A stretch of 64,000 bases of DNA from Varroa destructor (Eukaryota > Arthropoda > Arachnida > Mesostigmata > Varroidae). Below the pieces are notes generated by a model. The model saw only the letters and a program-made list of their open reading frames with translations, searched no databases and was not told where the DNA came from. The position numbers were made by a program, and so were the translations under genes. Of this stretch, positions 13,050 through 25,857 are shown one piece after another. The number at the start of each line of letters is the position of its first letter. Positions within the stretch are counted from its first letter, which is position 1. The stretch covers positions 12,980,248 to 13,044,247 of the forward strand of contig NW_019211454.1 of the NCBI RefSeq assembly GCF_002443255.2. The letters run 5' to 3'.

Positions 13050-13246
13050 CTTGACGGCTCTACCGGGCCGAACTCCTCGGTCCATAATCGCATCATTTGG
13101 TATAGGACGAGAGAGGCCACAGCACAGATTGTGCAGGTCACACAGAAGAACACGACTACACAATCAACATCGGTTATCAGGTCTTCCACCAGCTGAGGCC
13201 AGCCTCCAGGACCATGGTAGTATGAAGTCGTGAATATTCTCTTCAC
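13050..13246 (-). CDS. Unidentified multi-pass membrane protein, internal exon (candidate)
   Basis: Not recognised. The exon ends at a near-consensus donor, TCAAG|GTAAGAT (GT at 13049-13048), in phase 2. About 65 codons are open. They encode a polar, Gly/Trp-containing lead (YYHGPGGWPQLVEDLITDVD), a clear membrane segment (CVVVFFCVTCTICAVASLVL) and a charged exit (MMRLWTEEFGPVEPS). The 5' boundary is uncertain. Acceptors AATAAG|GTGAAG (13248-13247) and GGCCTCAG|CTGGTG further in are both usable; the first is phase 0. The AG left at the donor combines with the T at 8901 to give Ser, so the exon joins in frame to the candidate terminal exon across a 4148-bp GT-AG intron. The mixed codon use and the abrupt hydrophobic/charged alternation look like real protein. 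There is no in-frame ATG before the membrane segment, so at least one more upstream exon is needed. Confidence 0.5.
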
Positions 13247-13976
13247 CTTATTACGTTACATAAACAACATATAGAAATACGCAGACAGTTAGATCCGAAG
13301 CGAAGCTTTTTGCTGCTATTACAGAAAATGTAATTGTTATAATTATGACAAAGATAATCATCGCTAACCTGGTCAAGCCTTTCTGTCAGTTTTTGCATCG
13401 ACATCGTAACGTTAGTGCCGATGAACGCTGTGACGCGTAATTTTTTGCCTTTTCCACAGGTGCTTCACCAGATGCTGAATTAAGCCTGAACGGAAAAAAA
13501 TGAGCCTAGATTAACGGATAATCATGCCAATCGAAGTCGTTCAAATAACAGATGGTTATGTTTAGCTGAAGCCAACTCGAATTGTTAGTAACGACTAGCA
13601 TCTTTACTTATAAAGGAAAAGTTATAGGAAATGGTGTAGTTTGCATAAACATTAGTGTTGTTTGACTTCCTTGTCACCTTTATTGATATACACACGCAGA
13701 CATACATACGTACACACACATGTGTTTTTTATATACATATGTATATACCCACTGCCTCGTGCCTATTCACTTTCGCACTCACTTCAACGCACAGTACGTT
13801 TCTTTTTTTTTACGTAACGTAGTAAAAAGGGTATCCTTCAAATTACAAATAGTATTATTGTTTAGTCCAATATGTACAAAGTGTCCAGCGTTAGCCCGTT
13901 TGCGAGGACGAATCACATAAATCGCTTCGTTTTTGTCGTCATACCACTCCAAAATCGAGTTTATTTTCCTTTTTCG

Positions 13977-14101
13977 TAGACATACTCAAAGCTTGGGTGC
14001 TAATCTCAAGGACAGGTGCCAGTCTAGGTTCGAACGTAGGCCAGCCGTGTAATAGAAGGCCTAACGACGTTAAATTTGAAATATCTAGACATACTCAAAG
14101 C
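13977..14101. mobile_element. SINE-like insertion flanked by 16-bp direct repeats
   Basis: TAGACATACTCAAAGC occurs perfectly at 13977-13992 and again at 14086-14101. The 93 bases between them include AGGTTCGAACG at about 14025, close to a pol III B box (GGTTCGANNCC). There is also a possible A-box-like TGGGTGCTAATCTC at the left end. This is the arrangement expected of a short tRNA-derived retroposon with target-site duplications. No A-rich tail or coding capacity is seen. It falls in the proposed intron between the exons at 14424 and 13246. Confidence 0.4.
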
Positions 14102-14423
14102 AACGATACAAGTTCAACTCTCATGACCTAAATCACTTGTTATCGAGTTGTTCTCTAAACGTGTTCTTCTGTCCGTGAAATTTAACCGTAGATTTTCCCT
14201 TATACTTCTCCATTCCACTCTTTATTATCCGTAAAGCAATTAGCAGACGACAAGCTCTATCGTGAGCTTCCGTATTTATTACTATGCGGTTCTAATAGAT
14301 CGGCGACAAGGGAGTCCTTTAATAAATGTTGATACCCTATCAGCATCGTGTCATATAATAATAGTGGTAATAATACATAAAGGCAAGACGGGCTGTTACG
14401 CTGTAGCTTCTACGCAAATTTAC

Positions 14424-14507
14424 AGAATGAATAATGGATCGGGATTGAAACCGCCATAGCAATTGGACGGCTATCACTATGACAGCAGCTGCTGCAGTAC
14501 CCAGACA
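14424..14507 (-). CDS. Possible upstream exon of the membrane-protein gene
   Basis: This is a tentative 84-bp exon of 28 codons. It encodes CLGTAAAAVIVIAVQLLWRF followed by a basic/polar tail QSRSIIHS, a typical membrane segment with positive residues on its exit side. The acceptor would be CTTCAGAG|TGT (AG at 14509-14508). The donor would be CATTCT|GTAAAT (14423-14422), which is mediocre. Both ends are phase 0, compatible with the phase-0 acceptor before 13246. The surrounding open frame continues on both sides, so the boundaries rest only on splice signals. It is listed because its position, strand, phase and membrane character all fit the two better exons downstream. Confidence 0.22.
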
Positions 14508-14667
14508 CTCTGAAGTTACGGATCCGTTGACCGGTCGTCGTCGGCAGATAAGTAGGTGGTTATTACGTTTGAAAGCGAGAGATCTGATAAAAGCAATAAT
14601 ATTAATGCCGATCATATAGATCGAATTGCTCGATCGATGCGTGTGTCTGGCAAGGCTGCCAGTCGAC

Positions 14668-14690
14668 GTATGTATGTATGTATATATGTA
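14668..14690. repeat. (GTAT)n microsatellite
   Basis: A short GTAT array grading into TATA. Confidence 0.85.
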
Positions 14691-17648
14691 TATCAATTGT
14701 CACCCGGGCTACAGGCTGATGGCCTGTGCTGTCGTTGCAAGAACGACTCTCAGTTACAACTCACTGTGTCATCCGTCTGTGCACGTATCCGTGTGTATGT
14801 GTTAACAGGAAGAGCAAAGGCGCAATAGCGAAGCATCGTACCGTCCGACCCTTCAGTATATTGTATATTCGATACTATGTCTTATATGTTTGGATAGGTA
14901 TTTATAGACATTAATAATTTATCTAAATATATCGTATGCGTATCGATCTTTGTGGACTTTGTTCAAAATAGAAAAGTATTGCGATCGATCGATCGGGAGG
15001 AGTAGCGACATCAGCTAATACGTTAGGCTCTAGCTGCTACTGCTAAGATTGTACGTGGGAAAAAACGTTTCGTTTGTCCTATCGGGCGCGAATATAATGA
15101 TTACCGTTCGTGTCCAATGATTGAATGTTACCAAATAAAAAAATCGCAGCTCCGCAAAAAGCTGTCAAGAAATCATTGCCCGGCCAGATGTCTCAAATCT
15201 TATAGACTTTAGTTTACTCCTAATCAGGTGTAATCAGCTGTTCAGATGCTTTCTTAGTTATGTTTGCACATATCGACTGGTCAGAAATCTAGCTGTTCCT
15301 AAATAAACGACCGTCTGAACGATTCGAAACGCATATAATCTGTTTACTCATATCATCGTGCTAACGTCGTAACCGTTGGAAGATAGAGGACTGCCTTTAG
15401 AAACCATACAGATGTATAAAATCTTCTATAAAGCGACTGGGTTATTCTTGTCAGCTTGAGGACGTGTTTCATTTTTGTTCAACGTTTAACGCGTGCGTGA
15501 AATTCATAACGCTTCATTCAAAATAGGCCGCTATAAAGCTTTAACGACAAGTTCGAAATTTTTCGATATACTGCCCTACAAATATTCACCGAATAATATA
15601 GAATAAGACAGGCTGAATTCTCTATCGATGGGTTCTGAGAGCCAGAGTTGCGGGTGATTGACGCTTGTACATTTCGCGTGCCACATGCAAGTTAGAAGTG
15701 CAGCTATTTTTTTTTTCGCTTACCGCTCTCGTTCCTATCGGCGTGAAAGCCTAGGCTGAGGGGCAAGATCTTCTCATTCACAAAAGAAGTCTGCTAGTTA
15801 CATCCTTCCTGATTTCGTCATTCCTCATGTATGAGCACTTCGTCCCGACTGTGCGCTATTATATCGCCGCTTACGGTGGATCATCGAATCTAGCCTGGTG
15901 ATGATGCAAAGCACGGGAAAACATATCCAGATCAGGCAGATAGATTAATTCATGGCTACAAATGTATTGTGATATATTTTCTGCTATGAACCCGTCGTCA
16001 CAGAATTATTTTGCATACAGTTAGGATTGTACATACGGTTGTTGGCTATTCTATTTTTTGTGTCTACATCCTTTCGTGTGATTTTATACATACAGCCGGT
16101 TTGTTCGGTTTACTAACGGTTCGTGTTATGACAGCTACTGCAGAATTCAAAAGTGGGTTCTGAACGTAACGAAAATTTTCCGTTGACCCACTAATGGTTA
16201 TGTTTATCAACCGCAATCTTTCTAAGAAGAACGCCAAGGTGCCGTCGCATTTGTCGTGCTTGAGACATTGCCAGACGAATATGGCGTTGAACAACCTTAG
16301 AGTGTGGAAACATTAGCAGAAAAAGTATAATTTGTAAGCCTAGTAGAAAGAGGTAGTGCCTCAGTCAATTTGTACATACGAGCCAAATTGCTCCGTATGT
16401 CAATTTTACGACTGGCAAAATTATGATAATTTCCGAAATTGAATGCTTTGACAGGTGAATCTAGCAACAATCATAATAAAGATTATCGGTTTCCAGCTCA
16501 CGGAACATCATTGAGAGTCCTTACGGCCTTGTCGGGATCCGTACCTATCGGTTCCATGAGCACGGTTTGATATATGTACAGATGTGCTTATAGCAACTAT
16601 TCAATCGTTTATAACATCTGAATGCTATAATAGATAGAACCTATTGTTTGACATGTACTAACGTAATATTTCAGATACCATATCTGCCGAAACTTCCATA
16701 CCCTAAAAATATCCGATGCAGCTGTACAGTTAATCAGGATTCATTAATACATATTCGAGGTCACGTTATTTATATTTTCCACGCTCGAAGTCATGAATAA
16801 AGCTATGGGGGTATGAAGTGCGACTCTGACTCATCCTTCTACCCAGAGCCAACAACGGGCGAAGGATTTGCTACTGAGAGAAATGTACAAAATGTTTTTC
16901 GTTAGTAGAATTGACTTTTGAGCCCCAACTGCCGACAACCGCCACATGGACGCTGACAACCGGGGGGAAAAGCCGAAAAGACTTCTAGTGCATGTAAAAT
17001 GTACGTTAGCAGTTTCATCAGTTTCCTCTATATTATATATAATCGAAGTGATACTTTTGTTTCGTCTTTCTACCGCGTCTCAATAGGCCACAGTCCATCC
17101 TAATGTGACTTCTTACGTTTCGAAAATTGTCTTGCTCTCCTTCTCTCTCTTTTCCACTTTCCGTAAGCCAAGTTGGATTGGCCTGAATTCATACTTCCAT
17201 AGAGCGCCAAAAGCTTCTGAACTCAACAACTCTGTCTAAAACATTCGACGCGCAGAGATTTTATACACGAACAGACAAACACATACATACACACCTCAAC
17301 AGTTTTGGCGTCTCGACACAAGATTCCGTCTTAGCTTGATCTCTATAGCTATATCTAATGTACAAAACGGGTTAACGTTTTTAGCTGGCTCACATGGACG
17401 TATATATTTACGAAACGATTTTCACTCGATGACGACTCCAGTCAGCCGTCGATCTTCGCTCTACAAGCACTGCGTGATAAACATACACTATACAGATTAA
17501 GCGTCCATTTTATCGGCGATGATATCACTATATACAACAAAAAAAAACTAGATGCGTTATATTTGTCTATAAGCACATGCGTATAGTATCCTGATATTGA
17601 CGCCATACCGTTCGCATGATCGTTTAACGGGGTCGTCGTCTAACTTCG

Positions 17649-17678
17649 CGGCGGCGGCGGCGGCGGCGGCGGCAGCAG
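17649..17678. repeat. (CGG)8 followed by CAGCAG
   Basis: This is a pure trinucleotide run in otherwise AT-rich surroundings. No open gene model covers it. Confidence 0.9.
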
Positions 17679-17699
17679 CTACCGCCGTGGCCACGACAT

Positions 17700-17747
17700 A
17701 GTCTTACGATATAGTATGGGGTGGGTCCCGCACTACATCGTAAGACT
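17700..17747. repeat. Hairpin with 16-bp arms next to a CGG repeat
   Basis: AGTCTTACGATATAGT (17700-17715) and ACTACATCGTAAGACT (17732-17747) are inverted repeats with one A-C mismatch. The 16-base loop can itself form GGG/CCC. The hairpin lies 27 bases after a (CGG)8 tract. It could be a small-RNA precursor, a MITE remnant or chance. Confidence 0.6.
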
Positions 17748-20700
17748 CTGCGAGCTGGCGATCCTCTACCAGGGGTATCTCGTTTAGACCATCGTAGTAA
17801 TGTTTAACCTGCGCTGGCGCTTGGCGAAAAGCTACATGACGCTAGCAGTGCGGCGCTAAATCTATGTCGTTACTGTGAACGAATACAACTATTTTTATAA
17901 TGGCAATAGTTGAAGATGCTAGAACAGCCAATGTCCAGAGCGCGCAGACTCCGACGTTCAGCAACGGCTCCTACTATATGTAATGCTAGGCCATGATAAC
18001 CTAGGTAACAAACATATCTACTGCAATAAGTCACAGCGGAACCGAACAACTACGATTACAGGCGGATAGCGCTAGAATTTTGTTGATGAGGGATGTCTAC
18101 ATATCATCGGTCACATTTGCCGGGTCTGCCGTTCTAGTCATCGCCAAATGACCCATTAATGCCCCAATCAACGGCGATTGAAAGGGCTACGGCAACGTTG
18201 ATGATCATTTTAAGAAACAGAAGCAAAGCGGTAACATGGTCAGTCGACAAGCTGCTTGCTCCATGAAAAATGTGTTCAGCCCTATGGCGTTCTATTATTT
18301 ATCTACGTAGATAAGTGGAATCTATCAATGCAATAAGTTTTTTTTTACAAACAATAACATTAATGATTATCATTATGTTGGATTAGAAAAAAAATGCGAT
18401 CCATCAGATGACTATTCTATACGATTTCGGAGTGATGCGACTTCCAGCATCAAAAACGTCGGAGTGTACTATCACCTCATGAGGCAATCCTAATGGGTTC
18501 GTTGATGGATACAAGAAGTGTGTACTTTCTTACAGCTGCCTTTTTTGGCCTTGATACATACTTAGAGTCATGCTTCAACGTTTCCTATCTTGTTTTTATC
18601 TTGCTATTGGAACTTCTCTCAAATAGTCGACAAATGACCATTCACAGTTTCCATGCCTGCATCTAGTAGTGCTTAGACTTGCCACTTATTTCGGAAGAAT
18701 AATAACAGTAGAATGCTGTAAAGGCTTAAGTTAAATTTTTTTGAAAACTTATCAAGCAATTAAACACGCGTCGTTGAATTCTTTACCGCCTTTATAATTC
18801 GACGCTATCCATATAGATGGTTCCTATATAGAATCAAAGCGTGGGACAACGTAAACATAAATGTCAGTCACTGCTACATCAGCAGTAACAATGACGGCAT
18901 CAATTCCAGTGAATTTACTTCAACCTGTGCGCTTAATAGTGTTGTATCATCTACGACGCGTGCCGCTAACCCGAGTTGCGCCACGTTTTGCTGATCAGTG
19001 TTTTCGAATATAGGAAGAATTCAATATACATATATAATGCTGGGTCGGTCAAAAACAGACCTAACCCGGCCTATTAGGCGTCAATCTTTGAGCAAGCCAA
19101 AGCAGAGAACCTATTCAAATCTAGGCTCACAAGTCCAACCCGATATGCATGCAATTTTTCATGGCCTACAATAGCCGTTTACATATTTAGCCGAGTACGG
19201 AGGGAGCTTTTGTGTGGGTGGTTTTGCCAGAACAATGTACGCCTGTCGGGCTGCTATCGTCAAATCTGCTGCCAATATAAAATAGATGTATTTCTCAGCG
19301 CCAGATATGGCTTGTGGCATTTTCTTTAGCCCCTCATGAATAGATCGGGGTCTAACTTGTTTTCGTGTATCAGATTTTCAGCCATCAATAGGAGAGTTGC
19401 AATCCTGGTCTGGGCCGAACATGGGCCGAAGCTAGCTAGCTCTAAACCTCGACCTCGGCGGCCTCGACGGTCGACCTCATGGCCGATTATGATTACTACC
19501 AAGACACAAACGTGCGGTTAGATGATCCTCGTCCTAATTACTACGGGTTGTTAGAGACAAATCGACAAGCGATGCTTTGATACTTTTCTTACAGTCTTTA
19601 ACCCATGAGTAATATTTTGATTTAATCTAGTATATGATAATTATTACTAACTGTAGCTAATTTTTACGGGGATTTACCTATAGCTAGCCTATAGCAAATA
19701 GATCTAAGAATGGCATTGCTGCTAAGAAAAAAGTACGGTAAATGTATACGGCGAGACGGTACAAAGGCATGCGCAGAGACAACAATGATCTATGTCTCTA
19801 TTGATCAAACAAGCGATTTAATAATATCGAACTCGTCAACGGAATCATATTGAATGGGTGGAAAAAATGGCACTCAGGATGAGGCTATCCTTTCCGTTTC
19901 TCTATCAGCGTATAGGTTTTCTCGTTTCAAATCTCAAATGTTACAAATCTAAATATAGTTCGCGTCAATCTTATACTTTGAGCTAAACAGAAGCTTGATT
20001 TCTCTCAACAAAAAAAAAAAAAAAAAATCTAAACGTCTTTATTCTCTTGTCGAAATGCCGTAAATTTTGGTCACACGGTTTCATTTCAATGTGGTAGAAC
20101 TGGCATTTGACAGCTTTACTTATTCTTACTTCTTATTGGTTGTAACTATTTTGACAGTGCTTTCTTTCTAATATATTTACGATCGAGGTGAAAATGCACC
20201 ATATCCTAACCTGACTAACTAACGGTCGATGGTATCGATTGTCTGATAGCAAGGACGGGCAACTTGTAGGCTAAACAATCGCTATCGGCCTATTGTTCTG
20301 GCTAGGTAGCCGACTGGTAATTGCCAATTCATTGTGCACGAACATCTCTTGACGTCAGACTCAACCGGCTTTTTAAATAGTAACCGGGTCAATTAGTATG
20401 TGCCTCTGTCATCAAAACGAGTAATGCTGGGTTTCTTAGCCGTTTTCAGAAGTATGCCGTAGGTCAACAATGGCGTCCGTGGTCCGGCCGGATCGTATAG
20501 AAACAAACAGTAGAAGCACCTCAAAGAGACTAGCGGTCTCTGCCAGTTCTTGATTCTGCGTAGACGAATGATTAATAGCGATATGAAAATGAACCGAGTT
20601 TGTGGGCTCGGGCCATTTTCATATCATAGGCCAAAGACCCACATGAAATTTACTATGCTTTTATTAATTTACTTCCATTCTTTATATGAGGTTTATGCAA

Positions 20701-23700
20701 AACAGAATATATCGGCTCTAGAATATTTTGGGACTATCATTTGTACGTGCAATAGACAATTTCTCGAGTAGAAATCGGTCGACAAATAATTTCATTAGAT
20801 ATTTTTTGGCCTTTCAGTCTGCTGAGTTTACTTACGGCCGTCAGAAGAATTCAATCGATGGGTAGACTTCGATGGAAATTGTGAAACTATAAAAAATAAA
20901 TTGATAATGTTACCATGTAGTAGTAGTAAAAGGATGAGTCTGTCTCACAAAGAGTTTTACGTAATGATAATACAGTTTTGATGAATGTTTAGATGAAATA
21001 CGAAAGCCAGCTCTGGTAGAGAAACTTACATGGGACACATGGAGACAGCCAGCGAATGATCAAGCAAGTAGCATGCTTCAGGAACTTGAAGGGAGCTCGT
21101 AGTCCTCTGTTGTGAAAGCTCTATTCTAAGCTGATCTGTGACTTTATCACCTTCAGCGCACTTTTGCACGTGCTTCAATATGAATCAGTCAGATCTAATA
21201 CAATCACATTAGAAATGATACCGCTTTTATCGTGAGACGTTTTTTTTCTAGCCAATGTTTGGAGCTCTTGTCGTGTTTGCTAGCAAACATCTCACTTGCT
21301 CCCCATAGGCTGTGCTTGGACGTAAGACTTAGCCATCCCAGATCCTGTACGCACATATATCAAATTCTCATTTTTACGTTGAATCACTATGGCAGCTGGT
21401 AAAATACTGCCTGATTGGCATCATGAAAATATGGCTTGGCCGCGATCGTCCTGATTAATAACCTTAAATTCTGATAAGCCCTTCGAAGGTAAGTGATTTT
21501 TCCCGTTTTTAAACCCCACTCCGGTTAGGCGGGCGCAGAAATGGACGAATTCAATTGTCTGTGCTCACAGTAGTTAACTCCCACCAAAATAACAGTTGAC
21601 AAGAACGTTTATCTTTAGAGCAGGAATACAAAACAGCGGCAACCGAAATTATGTTACAAAACGAAAAATAAGACCATACCATTGTTTATGGTAAAGTTTT
21701 TGCTGATAGCAATTTTCGTTAAGTGCTATAATTACAGTAATTACTATTTTTTTTAAACAATTCTAAGTACTATGTTCAACGAGTGCTGTTTATATTCTAA
21801 CAAACACATTACATCGTGTATTTATAGAGTATGATTTATAGTGATAAAACAGCCAACGGATACAAGTTACACTGTATAGGTATCAACTACAATAGACAAA
21901 GGCCACTCGAAAGCTATTTCAAGCCTTATGTTAGTTCACCAATGTTGATACCGAAGTGCTTTCTGTTTTTTTTTTTTAGATTTAAAGCATCAACAGACAT
22001 TCGTTGAAGAGATAAATCGTCCGACGCAAAACTTCAAGTGACTGAAGTATCGATAAGTGAATAAGACCTATAGGAAAACAAAGCTAAGATCTATGAAGCA
22101 CTAATAATTAATTCTACCACGATCAGTGTTACGGCCAATGAGCTCAACGATACAGCATAATTTAATGTTTAATTGATCAGTAAATTCAAGCTCGCTTGTT
22201 TCGGCTGTGGGCAAATTTAGAGAACGAAACTAGACCGTCACTATAATGATTTAGAGTGACTACTTTCAAATACTTTTCGACCGGCTTTCGTCTATGTGAA
22301 GAGTTGTGTTTTTCCTGTAAGTCTAGCACAAGCATGACTCGTTCGTTGTGCTCGCATGATGTTACATGCCCATCGCACTTACTGGGTTGGTAGGAACTGA
22401 TCGTACCACATCAACTGATCATCTACGATAGCATTTACAGAATGTTTTGCAATAAAGTAGACAGTAAAATAGAAAGTTCCTGATGGTGTCCTTTTTTTTC
22501 CAATTTTTTCCAATGTAACTATGGTCATAACAATGGTAACATCACACTGCACTGGTAATTGCGAAGTCGTCAAATTATACGTATCTCACCAATATCTATA
22601 CATTGGATTAGAAAATAGATCAGAGAGGAATGTCAATAGACATATTCTGTACTATGCAAATATGTGGCCTGTAAAGCTATTGCGTATTTATGGAACACGT
22701 AAGGACCATCCTTCGTAGGACGCTGAAAACTTCTGAACGAATTACACAGGGGGGTCGTAATTAATTTTGATTTTATACGTCCAAGCGTAAGTTGTGTGAT
22801 TAAGACAACGAAAGTTTGTATAGTCAATACAAGCTAATTAACGATGCATGTGTCAATACGTAAAATATTGTGAAGTGCAGGTGATCTTATCTTTGTGGCT
22901 TGCAATCTTATAGGCGATATTTAAAATAAAAAAATCCTCATATGTTACTGAAACGGAACAGAAAGCTTAAGGATTATTTAGAAGTATGTAGAACAACCGT
23001 GGGGTACTTTGGGGTCACAGGCGAAAAGAGAACATTGATTAACTCATTGTCATCTTCTTATCATCATTATATTTTATTATTATTATTTATTCTTATAAAT
23101 TAAGGCTCAATAAGAAACGGGACTTCAAATCATTTCAAGACGTTGGGATATACTTTTACAATCTTTCAATTAATTACTTTTCTAACTCAATTTATACGAT
23201 TAATTAATAATTAATTTGGTTAGTTCAATAGTTGAATGGAGCCCTTCTCAACAAGTTACGAAATAGCTGCCATTACATTTAAAGTTCTCTGTAAAAATCT
23301 AGAGTTCATGTTGCTAGTAATGTGACATCTTCAAGGAATTGCCTACGACCTGGGCAAAATGTTTTGTCTTGTTTCATAGTACGTTCCTTTCGCACTACCG
23401 AATACCAACGTGTGCGAATCCTCCATCAAGGTCTTTAAAGATCGTGAGAGCGATCACACTTTACTAGCAAATTATCTTGATACTAAAGGACCCAGTTTCG
23501 GTACTACTTAGCCTTACCTGAAGCTTACAAGGGCCTTGATAGCATCACTATGGATGCACCACAAGACCACCATCATCACTAGCGTCCGAGGTTTTAGGTT
23601 TTATGTTCGAATCGCACGCACTTACCCACATAGACACCCACATAAGCTGCTAAAATATATCTCGCTTGGTAAATACCTCTATAAATGCCGCTTAACCCAA

Positions 23701-24332
23701 GAGCATCTTCACTGATATATGTATATAAGTACCCCTCCTTGTGTTAATCTTTTTCTATTCTTCTCTCTTTTTTCTAACAGCAACGGCAACACCAGTGTAA
23801 CACCTATCCATACTGTTGCACCGTCAGTGCAACATGTTGATGGCTGACCAGGGTCTGAGAAAAAAAAAAACTTAAAAGAGACAAATTAACCAAATAAATT
23901 GCAATTTACGTATCAGCTACGTCCGCTTTGCAGGCTTAAACCACAGGCTGGATGGCCCGATGTTTATAATTCGTGTTGATTCTTTAGCCGACGTCACAGG
24001 CTCCGTTGCATAATCCAGCTTGGCCCAGTGCTTAGCTTAGGGTAATGGCAATCCAGTGCGGTATACATTTTCCCTTCATCGCGCTGTTCCAAGGAAACAT
24101 TAATACAATTAGTCACTGTATAGACGTCTTGCTTGCTTGTGGCGCTAATTTTAGCCGACGAGCAGCGCCATCTGTTGAGATGTGAGAAGATCCGCAAACC
24201 CTGTCAAAGGAAACGTGCATGGCCCGTGTGGGTAGGCCCAGGCTGTCGGCCATGTTTTAAGGATGAACAATACATGTATATATAATATCTGACAAGCTCA
24301 AGTATGCGCAAATCTTTTAGCGTTCGCCCGAA

Positions 24333-24386
24333 CCGCTGCGTCCCGATTTTTAAAGCTGGCTGTATTTTAAAAACGGGACGCTACGG
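24333..24386. repeat. Imperfect inverted repeat (MITE-like hairpin)
   Basis: CCG-CT-GCGTCCCG-ATTTTTAAA pairs with TTTTAAAAA-CGGGACGC-TA-CGG around a 10-13 base loop. An outer CTCAAG (24297-24302) matches CTTGAG (24390-24395), so pairing extends over about 100 bases. No coding capacity is visible. Confidence 0.55.
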
Positions 24387-25840
24387 ATGCTTGAGTCGTA
24401 GATACAAAAGAACAGACAGCGTTCCTATGTAAGGCCTCAAAGAACAATAAATTCATCTTTTCTTCGTCGCCATCATGTGTGCAATTATCCACTTTATACA
24501 GTAGAATAATTAAAATAATTTATCACTGCCAGCGGTGATTTACTATGAACGTGCAATGCAAGAAAAGGCGCGACGGAGAGGTGATTGTACTGATTTTTAA
24601 TATGTGTTAGTTGATGGTTCCTTAATGTTAGACACATTTCGCATGTACCCCGACACACGTTTATGTCAGTTGATACACACATCATGATAATGTAACGAAG
24701 AAGGGCTTACAAGGAACGTTTTTTGGTATTTGGTCAGTGGCTATATTTCAACGCATCCTTTATGTAAAGGACGCACTTGTGAAGTGACTCCGTTGTTGAA
24801 TGGAGCTTTTCGCCAGTCAAAATGGCCCCTTACGTGCACTGATTGTTTTATCAATACTCCTAAAATAGAAATCGTTGTAAAAAGTAGACATATATATAAA
24901 CCAGAGAAAACAAAGAATGCGGAGAATTAAGTCAAAAATTGTTTAAGGATTTACACAGGTAAATTTTCCTATTGGACATTTATTAATACGACTGCCGCAA
25001 AAATTCAAACGATTTGTCTTCCATTTAGAGGTTACAATCACTGGTATTGCTCTCTTACCATGGAATAGCCTATTGTGTCAGCGATGCTATCATGATTCGT
25101 CGTCATTATTAATATGCTTTTCCTTTTTATCGGCCGTCATAGTTGCCCTTTCAAATAAACTGTTTGGCACTTTTCGTTACTCGCCTGGTTTCTGGATTGA
25201 TACATTGATTTGACTAAATTTTGCATCCCCCATGTCTTCGTTGATTCAACTCTCCCGAAGTGCTACCTTTTCACTAGCCAGTTTCGATACCTCCCTTTTT
25301 GATCGCTTCACGATAGCATCCATCTTTCACGTTGATGATTCAGTTTCTATCATGGGCTTCAGAGCGTCCCGAGCGTTTCACCCATTTGACATTTTGGCTT
25401 GGATAATTGGCCAACAGTTGACAAATAGGAATCGTTCAGTTGTGACAACCTTTGCTTGACAATAGATGATTTAGCACAGATCACACTGCTCATATCGCTC
25501 GCCAGTACCTGCGTAAAGATAAACGTCTAGCTGGTTTTTTTTTTTTTTCTTATTAGCATCACCTGTTTAGTCTCATTGCTTATATTTTGCCTATAGGAGA
25601 ACGATAACAAAACGGAGATATCGCTAGTTGAGTTCGCATGCTGTCATTGGACGTTTGACTTCCGTAACATGAAAAATCCTGGGCGAACTAGGACGTCGGG
25701 CGCTGTGCTACGAGAAAAAGGGAACGAGATTTACGTATCGTCGCATGCCAAACGGGCGTGCTGAGCAACAGATAATTTCACGAAGGCTGCGCTGTGTATT
25801 ACAGGAAGTTTCTCCGCTACAGGCCCGGCGTCGTATATAT

Positions 25841-25857
25841 GCTTGCTTGCTTGCTTG
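25841..25857. repeat. (GCTT)4 microsatellite
   Basis: Four GCTT units in non-coding DNA. Confidence 0.85.
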
